A stretch of 64,000 nucleotides of DNA. Origin: Piscinibacter defluvii. Lineage in GTDB: Bacteria; Pseudomonadota; Gammaproteobacteria; Burkholderiales; Burkholderiaceae_C. Where the stretch lies: contig NZ_RCHJ01000014.1 of assembly GCF_004011805.1 (NCBI RefSeq), forward strand, positions 213,020 to 277,019, written 5' to 3'. This document shows, one piece after another, positions 56,732 through 64,000 of the stretch. The notes beneath the pieces were generated by a model. The model worked only from the letters and a program-made list of their open reading frames with translations. It did not search any database and had not been told where the DNA came from. How positions within the stretch are numbered: position 1 is the stretch's first letter; each line of letters starts with the position of its first letter. Both the position numbers and the translations under genes were made by a program.

Positions 56732-57493
56732 ATGAACACCGTTCACGACCACTACGCCAGGCACCTGGCACCGATCTACCCATGGATGGTCGGCGGCATC
56801 GAGCAGGCACTCGCGCTGGGGGCGCAGGACATGGCGCCGTTCCTCGCCCGGCCGGGCTACGCGGTGGACCTCGGTGCCGGGTTCGGCATGCACAGCATGG
56901 CGCTGGCGCTCGCCGGCTTCGAAGTGCTGGCGCTGGACCGCTCGGCGCAGCTGCTGGCCGAACTGCGCGCGCAGGTGGCGGGATGGCCGGCCGAGGCCGT
57001 CGAAGCCGACCTGCTGCGGTTCACCGCACACCTGCGCCGGCCGGCCGATCTCATCCTGTGCATGGGCGACACCTTGCCGCACCTGCGCAGCCTGCGGCAG
57101 GTCGAGCGCCTGATGCAGGACGTGGCCCGGTCGCTGCGCCCGGGCGGACGGTTCGTGGCCAGCTTCAGGGACTATCGGCAGCTGCCGCAGGGTGAGCTGC
57201 GCTTCATCCCGGTTCGCAGCGATGCGGACCGGATCCTCACCTGCGGCCTCGAGGTGCGCCGCACGCGGGTGCTGGTGCACGACATCCTGCATGAGCGGAC
57301 CGGCGCCACCTGGTCGATGAGGGTCGGCAGCTATGCCAAGCTTCGGCTCTCACCCGACGGCGTCCGGCGCACGGCCGAGGCGGCGGGCCTGCGGTGCCGC
57401 GTCGAGCCGGGCCCGCGCGGCATGGTCCAGGTCCTGGGCGAAGCCGTTGCGCCGTCCGGTCACTTCGGGAGCCACGATGAACCACCCCCTTGA
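56732..57493 (+). CDS. SAM-dependent methyltransferase (third type)
   Basis: 253 residues. Motif I VDLGAGFGMHSMALAL (about 47-62), acidic motif LALDRSAQLL, motif DLILCMGDTLPHL and SLRPGGRFVASF. Different subgroup from the two paralogues. The start at 56732 (ATG) is chosen over GTG 56720. The C-terminus overlaps the following gene by 17 bp. Confidence 0.78.
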   Translation: MNTVHDHYARHLAPIYPWMVGGIEQALALGAQDMAPFLARPGYAVDLGAGFGMHSMALALAGFEVLALDRSAQLLAELRAQVAGWPAEAVEADLLRFTAHLRRPADLILCMGDTLPHLRSLRQVERLMQDVARSLRPGGRFVASFRDYRQLPQGELRFIPVRSDADRILTCGLEVRRTRVLVHDILHERTGATWSMRVGSYAKLRLSPDGVRRTAEAAGLRCRVEPGPRGMVQVLGEAVAPSGHFGSHDEPPP

Positions 57494-57926
57494 AAGCCTG
57501 GCCCGGGAGCTCGGACTCGACGCCCCCGCCCAACTCCCGCTGCGGCTGCAGTTCGGATACGCGTGCGTGATTCGCGTCCGGCACCTGCTGGAGGAGCCGG
57601 CCGTCCTCGAGTGCCTGGCGGTGCTCGGCCGCCGGGTGCAAGGCTCGGAGTCGGCGGATCGCCTGCGGGAGGCAGCGGCGGAAGCGGCGCGCCTGGCCAA
57701 TCGGCACGAAGGCTCGCGTTCCATCGACGGCTGCGGCCATGCGGCAGTCTCGGCCACCTATGCGGTGGCCAACGCACTGGCCGGCAAGGCGCTGGCGGCG
57801 GCCGAGTACGCTGCCTACGCCAGCGTCTATGCCATGGGAGGGTACGGTGCGGTCGCCGATCGGGCGTCGTTCGAGCCCGAGTTCGCGTGGCAGGTGGCCA
57901 CCCTGAGATCGCTGGCCGAGGCGTAG
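57477..57926 (+). CDS. Hypothetical protein
   Basis: 149 residues, helical and Ala-rich, with GGGAG before ATG 57477. No family recognised. Translation is coupled to the upstream methyltransferase by a 17-bp overlap. A GGYGAVADRASFEPEF stretch near the end suggests a folded domain. Confidence 0.6.
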   Translation: MNHPLESLARELGLDAPAQLPLRLQFGYACVIRVRHLLEEPAVLECLAVLGRRVQGSESADRLREAAAEAARLANRHEGSRSIDGCGHAAVSATYAVANALAGKALAAAEYAAYASVYAMGGYGAVADRASFEPEFAWQVATLRSLAEA

Positions 57927-57936
57927 AACGCCCCGT

Positions 57937-59970
57937 TCAGAGATCCAGCCCGATGCGCTGCGCCGCCTGGTGCGTGAGCGCCAGCGCATCCTCGCCGAGT
58001 CGGAACGAGGCGAGGAAGTCGTCGAGCCGGTAGTCCGGCCGCGCGGCGCGGATCGAGGCCGCCACCTGGCGCGCCTCGTCGAGCCGGCCGGCCAAGGCCA
58101 GGCAGTGCGCGCCGATGCACTGCACGTGCACATGCGCATTGGGCCGCGCGATCGCACGGGCCGCCCAGTCGGCTGCCTCGTCGTGGCGGCCCAGCCGCAT
58201 CAGCGCCAGCGCGCGCGAGGCCAGCATCGCGAACAGCAGCGGGTCGAACGGGCTCAGGTCGCGCGACTGGTCGCAGGCGCGGATCGCGGCGCGCGGGTCG
58301 CCCGACTGCGCACGCACGAAGCCGAGCGTGTAGTGGCCGAGCGCGAAGTTCGGGCTCAGCTCGACCGAGGTCTCCAGCTCGCCGAGTGCCGCGTCGAGCG
58401 CGCCGCGCAACCACAGCGCGCGGCCCATCGCCCAGTGCGCCGCCGGGTCGCGCTCGTCGGCCAGCACGCCCTGCGCGGCGCAGCGGTAGGCCGCCTCGAC
58501 CTCCTGCGCCCGATCGCCCCAGCCGAGGAAGGCGTTCTGGAAATGCGTGAACGAGAGCCCGGCGTGCGGCCGCGCGAAGGTCGGGTCCAGCCGGGCCGCC
58601 TGCGCGAAGAAGTGGTGCGCCTGCTCGTTGTCGGCGCGGTTGAAGCGCACCATGTGCCACAGGCCGCGGTGGTGTGCCGCCCAGGCGTCCAGCGAGCCGG
58701 GCGGCAGCAGCACCGCGCGGTTGCGTTCGGCCACCTCGATCTGCTGCGCGATCGAGGCGACGATGCGGTTGCCGATCTCCTCCAGCAGCGCGAAGGTGTC
58801 CTGCAGCGGGCTGGCGAAGCGGTCGGCCCACAGCACGCGGCTGCTGCGCGCCTCGACCAGGCGCACCTCCACTGCGATGCGCCCGGGCTCGCGGTGCAGC
58901 GTGCCGCTGGCGAGGTAGTCGACGTCCAGCGCGCGGCCGGCCTCGTCGGCGTCGATGCGGCGCTCGTCGAGCGCGAACACCGTGCCCTGCGCGATCACGA
59001 ACAGGCTGCGCAGCTTGGCCAGCCGGGTGATCATGTCGTGCACCAGGCCGTCGGCCAGGCCGCCGCGCGAGTCGCCGTGGCGGCCCGGGTCGGCAAACGG
59101 CATCACCGCGATCGAGGCGCGCCGCAGCGCGGCCGGCGTGGCCGCCAGCGGGCTCTCGGCCACGCTGGCCGGCAGCGCCGACGGCAGCGCCCGGCCGCGG
59201 CTCGCCTTGGCCTCGGCCCAGGCGCGCCCGAGCGGGGCCCAGTCCTGCGACTCGGCCTCGAAGGCGCGCGCGGCCGCGGCCAGGTGCTCGTCGCCCTCGC
59301 GCAGACGGCCGCGTGCGGCCAGCGCGCCGAACAGCGCCAGGTGCGCGCGCCGCTCGAACGGGTTGATCTCGAGCCAGCGTTCGAGCGCACCGACGGCCTC
59401 GTCGTCGCCTTCGGGCAGCGCGCGCGCCAGCGCCTCCAGCGCCGCGGCGTGCAGCTCGCGGAAGCGGCGCCGCTGGCCCAGCAGCCAGGCCGAGAACGGC
59501 GCGCTGCGCTCGATGGCCAGGTCCTGCAGGAACTCGCCGTCCAGCGCGGCGGCGCGCTGGCGCCAGCCGGCGGCATCGGCGGGGGCGGCGGCGTTCAGCA
59601 GGGCCCGGGCATCGATGGCCGCCTCCGGCAGCGCCAGCCGCACCGACTCGCCCTCGCTGAGCACGGCCGGGCGGCCCGGCGCGTCCAGCAGCGCGCGCAG
59701 CTTGCTCAGGCACCAGCGCAGCTCGCCGCGCGGGTCGTCCGGGCCGTCCCACAGCAGCTCGACCAGCCGGCTGCGCGGCACGCCCTGCGGCGCCAGCGCC
59801 AGGTAGGCGAGCAGCGCGCGCACCTTGCGCGAGGGCGGCAGCGCCAGCGCCTGCCGGCCGCGCCAGACGGTCAGTGGCCCGAGCAGGCACAGCCGCAGCG
59901 AGCCGCCGGGCGGTGCCGGGTCGGGCCGGTCCGGGAACGATTCCACGGTCGATTCCACGTGCGCTTCCAT
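57937..59970 (-). CDS. Transcriptional regulator with winged helix, BTAD-like and TPR domains
   Basis: 677 residues. N-terminal OmpR/SARP-type DNA-binding domain (LRLCLLGPLTVWRGRQAL at about 25) and BTAD-type helical domain (about 100-240), followed by a FlgO/TolB-like segment (SIAVMPFADPG ... FVIAQG at about 290-340) and TPR repeats (about 400-677). Such proteins act as one-component regulators. It is divergent from methyltransferase copy 2, 81 bp apart. Confidence 0.8.
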   Translation of the reverse strand: MEAHVESTVESFPDRPDPAPPGGSLRLCLLGPLTVWRGRQALALPPSRKVRALLAYLALAPQGVPRSRLVELLWDGPDDPRGELRWCLSKLRALLDAPGRPAVLSEGESVRLALPEAAIDARALLNAAAPADAAGWRQRAAALDGEFLQDLAIERSAPFSAWLLGQRRRFRELHAAALEALARALPEGDDEAVGALERWLEINPFERRAHLALFGALAARGRLREGDEHLAAAARAFEAESQDWAPLGRAWAEAKASRGRALPSALPASVAESPLAATPAALRRASIAVMPFADPGRHGDSRGGLADGLVHDMITRLAKLRSLFVIAQGTVFALDERRIDADEAGRALDVDYLASGTLHREPGRIAVEVRLVEARSSRVLWADRFASPLQDTFALLEEIGNRIVASIAQQIEVAERNRAVLLPPGSLDAWAAHHRGLWHMVRFNRADNEQAHHFFAQAARLDPTFARPHAGLSFTHFQNAFLGWGDRAQEVEAAYRCAAQGVLADERDPAAHWAMGRALWLRGALDAALGELETSVELSPNFALGHYTLGFVRAQSGDPRAAIRACDQSRDLSPFDPLLFAMLASRALALMRLGRHDEAADWAARAIARPNAHVHVQCIGAHCLALAGRLDEARQVAASIRAARPDYRLDDFLASFRLGEDALALTHQAAQRIGLDL

Positions 59971-60051
59971 GCCGGGTTCCACGCAGGGGCCGGAGAGTTC
60001 CGGACATCCCGCCGCCGGGCGGGCCGTCAACCCTTCCCCTGGAGCCTCTCG

Positions 60052-60885
60052 ATGACCGTTTCCACCCCCACCGCCGCGGCCGGCCCCGACTTTGCCGCGA
60101 TCAAGACCCGCCAGCAAGCCGCCTGGTCCTCGGGCGACTACGCCGTGGTCGGCACCACGCTGCAGATCGTCGGCGAAACCCTCGCCGAGTCGATGGACCT
60201 GCGCGCCGGCCAGCGTGTGCTCGACGTCGCGGCCGGCAACGGCAACGCCTCGCTGGCCGCCGCGCGCCGCTGGTGCGAGGTGGTGTCGACCGACTACGTC
60301 GGTGCGCTGCTGGCGCGCGGGCGCGAGCGCGCCGCCGCCGACCGGCTCGACATCGAGTTCCGCGAGGCCGATGCCGAGCAGCTGCCGTTTGCCGACGGCG
60401 CCTTCGACGCCGTGCTGTCGACCTTCGGCGTGATGTTCACGCCCAACCCGCGCCGTGCCGGCGCCGAGCTGCTGCGCGTGTGCCGCGCCGGCGGCAAGAT
60501 CGGCCTGGCCAACTGGACGCCCGACGGCTTCATCGGCCAGCTGTTCAAGACCATCGGTCGCCACGTGGCGCCGCCGGCCGGCGTCGAGTCGCCCGCACTG
60601 TGGGGCACGCCCGAGCGCATCGAGGCGCTGTTCGGCGCGCAGGCCGCCGACATCACGATCGAGCGGCGCCAGTTCACGTTCCGCTACCGCTCGCCGCAGC
60701 ACTGGCTGGAGATCTTCCGCACCTTCTACGGCCCGGTGCTGAAGGCCTTCGCGGCGCTCGAGCCGGCCGGCCAGGCCGCGCTGGCGCACGACCTCGGCGA
60801 GCTGATGGCGCGCTTCAACCGCGCCGGCGACGGCACGCTGGTGGTGCCGAGCGACTACCTCGAGATCATCGTCACCAAGGCCTGA
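60052..60885 (+). CDS. SAM-dependent class I methyltransferase (copy 2)
   Basis: 277 residues. Motif I VLDVAAGNGNASLAA and STFGVMF align with copy 1, and both have LANWTPxGFIG-type motifs (MANWTPEGFIG in copy 1). GGAG lies upstream of the ATG. It is followed after 14 bp by a haloperoxidase-like gene, probably one operon. Confidence 0.82.
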   Translation: MTVSTPTAAAGPDFAAIKTRQQAAWSSGDYAVVGTTLQIVGETLAESMDLRAGQRVLDVAAGNGNASLAAARRWCEVVSTDYVGALLARGRERAAADRLDIEFREADAEQLPFADGAFDAVLSTFGVMFTPNPRRAGAELLRVCRAGGKIGLANWTPDGFIGQLFKTIGRHVAPPAGVESPALWGTPERIEALFGAQAADITIERRQFTFRYRSPQHWLEIFRTFYGPVLKAFAALEPAGQAALAHDLGELMARFNRAGDGTLVVPSDYLEIIVTKA

Positions 60886-60899
60886 ACAGGAGCACGAAC

Positions 60900-62090
60900 A
60901 TGAAGAACCTCACCCGCACCGCCCTGGCGCTGGCCGCCGCGATCGCCGCGCTGCCGCCCGCCCGGGCCGACGTGATCACCGACTGGAACATCAAGGCCGG
61001 GGCGATCCTGGCCGAATCGAAGATGGGCACGCCGCCGGCGGTGCGCGCGATGGCGATCGTGCAGACCGCCGCGGCCGACGCGGTGGAGGCGGTCGGTCGG
61101 CGCCCCGGCTTCGCGCGCAACGGCGGCGCGCTGGAGGCCGCCGTGGCCGCCGCGCACCGCGTCACGCTGCTCAAGCTGATGCCGGCGCAGGAGGCCAGCA
61201 TCCAGGCCGCCTACCAGGCCGCGCTCGCCGCGCTGCCCGACACCCCGGCGCGGGCCGCGGGCATCGCGGCCGGCGAGCAGGCCGCCGCCGCCGTGCTGGC
61301 CGCACGGGCCGACGACGGCGCGGCCGCGCCGGACCGTTTCGCGTCGCAGACGAGCGCGGGCCACTGGGTGCCGACGGCCGCTGCCGCCGCCAGCACCTGG
61401 CCGCAGCGCAAGCCCTGGCTGCTGCAGAGCCCGGCGCAGTTCCGTCCGCCCGCGCCGCCGGCGCTGACCAGCCCGACCTGGCAGCGCGACCTCGCCGAGG
61501 TGAAGGCGCTGGGCGCGCGCGCCAGCACGACGCGCACGCCCGAGCAGACCGCGATCGGCCGCTTCTGGGACTACTCGCTGCCGCCGGTCTACCACGGCGT
61601 GGTGCGCTCGGTGGCACTCGCGCCGGGGCGCGACGTGGCGCGCAACGCGCGGCTGTTCGCCACGGTGGCACAGGCCATGGACGACGCGATGATCGCGGTG
61701 TTCGAGGCCAAGTACCACTACCGCTTCTGGCGCCCGGTGACGGCGATCCGCCAGGGCGCGGCCGATGCCGGCGAGGCGGGCTGGGTGTCGCTGATCGACG
61801 CGCCGATGCACCCCGAGTACCCGAGCGCGCACAGCATCCTGGCCAGCACGGTGGGCACCATCCTGCAGGCCGAGGTGGGCAGCGCGGCGCTGCCGGAACT
61901 CGCCACCAGCAGCCCGACCGCCCAGGGGGCCACGCGCCGCTGGACGAGCGTGGACGACTTCGTGAACGAGGTGTCGGTGTCGCGCATCTACGGCGGCATC
62001 CACTACCGCTTCTCGACCGAGGTTGGCACGGCGATGGGCAAGCAGGTCGGTGCGCTGGCGGCGCAGCGCCAGGCGGCCGGGGGCCTCTGA
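60900..62090 (+). CDS. Secreted vanadium-dependent haloperoxidase-like (PAP2-fold) protein
   Basis: 396 residues with a signal peptide (about 1-24). The vanadate/phosphate pocket is visible: KYHYRFWRP (about 273-281), PEYPSAHS (PSGHS variant with Ala) and SRIYGGIHYRF. The Ala-for-Gly change is seen in other bacterial members. Likely oxidises halide or acts as a phosphatase in the periplasm; the activity is not predictable. Confidence 0.77.
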   Translation: MKNLTRTALALAAAIAALPPARADVITDWNIKAGAILAESKMGTPPAVRAMAIVQTAAADAVEAVGRRPGFARNGGALEAAVAAAHRVTLLKLMPAQEASIQAAYQAALAALPDTPARAAGIAAGEQAAAAVLAARADDGAAAPDRFASQTSAGHWVPTAAAAASTWPQRKPWLLQSPAQFRPPAPPALTSPTWQRDLAEVKALGARASTTRTPEQTAIGRFWDYSLPPVYHGVVRSVALAPGRDVARNARLFATVAQAMDDAMIAVFEAKYHYRFWRPVTAIRQGAADAGEAGWVSLIDAPMHPEYPSAHSILASTVGTILQAEVGSAALPELATSSPTAQGATRRWTSVDDFVNEVSVSRIYGGIHYRFSTEVGTAMGKQVGALAAQRQAAGGL

Positions 62091-63320
62091 TCAGAGCAGG
62101 CCGCGCCGCGCCAGGTTGCGCATCAGCGCGGCCGTGCCGAAGCGCCAGGGCTCGGCACGGTCGCTGGTCGTCACGCGGTTGACCAGCGTGCCGAGCCGCG
62201 GCGTGGCCACCCGCACCACGTCGCCGAGCGCGTGGGTGAAGCCCTGGCCGGGGCCGAAACGGTCCTGCACCGGCGCGAACATGGTGCCGAGGAACAGCAT
62301 CAGCCCGTCCGGGTACTGGTGGTTCGGCCCGATCGCCTGGGCGACGATGGCAAGCGGGTCGCGGCTGATCTTCGCCAGCGAGCTGTGGCCGTCGAGGTGG
62401 AAGCCCTCGGGCCCGTCCACGCTCATCGCCAGCTCGGCGCGTCGCACGTCGGCGATGCCGAAACGCTCGTCGAACAGGCGGATGAACGGGCCGATCGCAC
62501 AGGACGCGTTGTTGTCCTTGGCCTTGCCCAGCAGCAGCGCGCTGCGGCCTTCGAAATCGCGCAGGTTGACGTCGTTGCCCAGGCTCGCGCCGACCGTCTC
62601 GCCGCGGCTCGTGACCGCCAGCACCACCTCCGGCTCCGGGTTGTTCCAGCTCGAGCCCGGGTGCAGCCCGACCTCGGCACCGAGGCCGACGGCCGACATC
62701 GGCTGCGCCTTGGTGAAGATCTCCGCATCGGGCCCGATGCCGACCTCGAGGTACTGCGACCAGGCGCCTTGCGCGAGCAGCACCTCCTTCACCCTGGCGG
62801 CCTTCTCGGACCCGGGCACGACGTCGGCCAGGCTGTCGCCCAGCACGCCGTGCAGCGCGGCGCGCACCGACTGCGCCCTGGCGGCATCGCCGCGCGCCTG
62901 CTCCTCGATCACGCGCTCGAGCAGGCTGGCGACGAAGGTCACGCCGCTAGCCTTGACCGCCTGCAGGTCGCACGGCGCGAGCAGCCAGGCACGGCTACGG
63001 TCGCGCGGCTCGGCCAGCGAGTGGGCCAGCAGTGCCGGCGTGTCGGCGAGCTTCGGCAGCGTGCCGGCCGCCAGCGCGGCGCGCAGCTCGGCGACGAGCC
63101 CGTCGCGCTCGAGCAGCTCGCTGACGGTGGGGGCGAGGCGCGCCAGGTCCCAGGCCGCGTCCGGCCGCACGAGCACCGGGCTCGGGCCCTGTTCGGGCAG
63201 CCAGGCGCGGCCGATCAGCAGGGCCTGTTCGGCGTCGGCGGGCAGCAGGTGTTGCAGCGGCGTGTCGAGCGGGGGCAGGGTGGTGGTCACGGGTGGGGCT
63301 GGAAGGGCAAGGGAATGCAT
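62091..63320 (-). CDS. Fumarylacetoacetate hydrolase-fold protein
   Basis: 409 residues. The C-terminal FAH fold holds VGLHPGSSWNNPEPEV (metal-binding Glu) and GNDVNLRDFEG. The N-terminal 120 residues are an extra domain. It probably acts on a carboxylated keto/enol substrate. The start at 63320 has a GGGGTG upstream. It converges on the haloperoxidase gene with no gap between stops. Confidence 0.8.
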   Translation of the reverse strand: MHSLALPAPPVTTTLPPLDTPLQHLLPADAEQALLIGRAWLPEQGPSPVLVRPDAAWDLARLAPTVSELLERDGLVAELRAALAAGTLPKLADTPALLAHSLAEPRDRSRAWLLAPCDLQAVKASGVTFVASLLERVIEEQARGDAARAQSVRAALHGVLGDSLADVVPGSEKAARVKEVLLAQGAWSQYLEVGIGPDAEIFTKAQPMSAVGLGAEVGLHPGSSWNNPEPEVVLAVTSRGETVGASLGNDVNLRDFEGRSALLLGKAKDNNASCAIGPFIRLFDERFGIADVRRAELAMSVDGPEGFHLDGHSSLAKISRDPLAIVAQAIGPNHQYPDGLMLFLGTMFAPVQDRFGPGQGFTHALGDVVRVATPRLGTLVNRVTTSDRAEPWRFGTAALMRNLARRGLL

Positions 63321-63519
63321 CACACCCCAAGCCCGGGTCTTGCGTCAAGGTGCTGCCGCGCTGGAAGTCGCCGCAGTGTTGTTCGGCTCGCCGGAACGAG
63401 TCGTCGGATCGATCCATGGCCCTTGATGGTTGTCCGCCACCCGGAGCCGCAGTTCATACCCAGTTGTGTGTCGTCGATCGACGTCCGATCGGCTCACGGC
63501 ATCGCCGCACCGCGCGCTT

Positions 63520-64000
63520 TCACGTGACGACGAAGTCAGCCGAACTCAGAATAGTCCCGCTGATGAGCGTCGCGAAGAGTACCTGTGCACCGACCCCTGT
63601 GCCGTCGCTGTCGTAGAACAACTGGCCGGACACTTGGTCGTAGATGATGCGGTCACTCGCGTCGCCGGCTTTCGTTCCGGAGCGAAACGCCGCACCGGCA
63701 AGTTCTCCCGTCGGGCCGACTGCGGTGAAGATGGCATTCTCCAGCTGGATGGTGTCGTCGGCGGCGGCAAAGTCACTCAGGCGATCGACGTTGCTTGCGG
63801 CACCGAGGGTGTACGCGAACCGGAACACGTCCAATCCAGCGCCGCCGACCAGAGTGTCCATTCCGGCGCCGCCAATCAGCGTATCGCTGCCAGCGCCGCC
63901 GTTGAGTGTGTCGTTGCCACTGCCGCCGGCGAGCGTGTTCACGGAGTCGTTGCCGGTGATCAGGTTCGCGAGCACATTGCCGGTGCCGTTGGAGGCACTC
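63520..64000 (-). CDS. RTX-type calcium-binding protein, C-terminal part
   Basis: The gene enters from the right edge; 159 codons and the stop are visible. The repeats [15 protein letters not shown] and [16 protein letters not shown] are RTX nonapeptides that bind Ca2+. The final 100 residues form the type I secretion end, with [18 protein letters not shown]. Third positions are more mixed than in neighbours. The N-terminal activity domain is outside. Confidence 0.85.
   Translation of the reverse strand, partial: SASNGTGNVLANLITGNDSVNTLAGGSGNDTLNGGAGSDTLIGGAGMDTLVGGAGLDVFRFAYTLGAASNVDRLSDFAAADDTIQLENAIFTAVGPTGELAGAAFRSGTKAGDASDRIIYDQVSGQLFYDSDGTGVGAQVLFATLISGTILSSADFVVT

Noticed and set aside
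63321..63519. Gap between the FAH-type gene and the RTX gene
   Set aside because: No ORF with start signals, repeat or hairpin with T-tract found.

Overview
The window is a GC-rich (about 70%) bacterial chromosome segment with long overlapping ORFs, frequent ATGA/GTGA gene overlaps and family content typical of Burkholderiales-type betaproteobacteria (MoxR/VWA pair, TamAB, c4-type cytochrome c, ArgP/ArgO, LOG protein, TTC-type tartrate dehydrogenase). The genus assignment is inference; no rRNA or other marker is present.

Layout. 1-4454: end of an AsmA-like gene, then a tight four-gene plus-strand operon (DUF429, Lhr-type helicase, YkvA-like protein, secreted nuclease). 4458-8574: minus-strand arginase, LOG protein, MoeB/ThiF-type enzyme and S41 protease. 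8719-11516: divergent Fe3+ ABC transporter genes fbpC/fbpB around a Fur-like box, without the binding protein. 11531-17488: small conserved protein, tartrate/malate dehydrogenase and two amidohydrolases.

17510-29263 is an 11.75-kb integrated element. One end is the intact tRNA-Arg(CCU) at 29240-29314; the other end carries a 24-bp copy (23/24 identical) of that tRNA's 3' end at 17510-17533. A P4-type integrase lies next to the tRNA. Inside is a minus-strand run of small overlapping genes: AlpA-like HTH, RecA/RepA-fold ATPase, RuvC-like nuclease, a scaffold-like protein, a terminase small subunit and the N-terminal piece of a probable large phage protein. No large terminase, portal, capsid or tail gene is seen. 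This resembles a phage satellite (PICI-like) or a heavily reduced prophage and is the most interesting feature of the window.

29340-44805: TamB/TamA, VWA protein, S9 peptidase, GNAT acetyltransferase and MoxR ATPase on the minus strand; a di-haem cytochrome c and an HD-GYP protein on the plus strand; then copper ATPase and CopZ-like chaperone transcribed divergently from two promoters with MerR-type 19-bp spacers. 44853-50180: orphan oligopeptide-binding protein, a long helical protein of unknown function, and a lipoprotein with an HQxxH (not HExxH) site. 50302-53225: argO/argP divergon, a small protein and a LysR regulator.

53152-62090 is an accessory metabolism cluster with two paralogous SAM-dependent methyltransferases, each divergent from a different regulator type (AraC; OmpR/BTAD-TPR), a TPR protein, a third methyltransferase and a vanadium-haloperoxidase-like protein. 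The window ends with a fumarylacetoacetase-fold enzyme and the C-terminus of an RTX protein cut by the edge.
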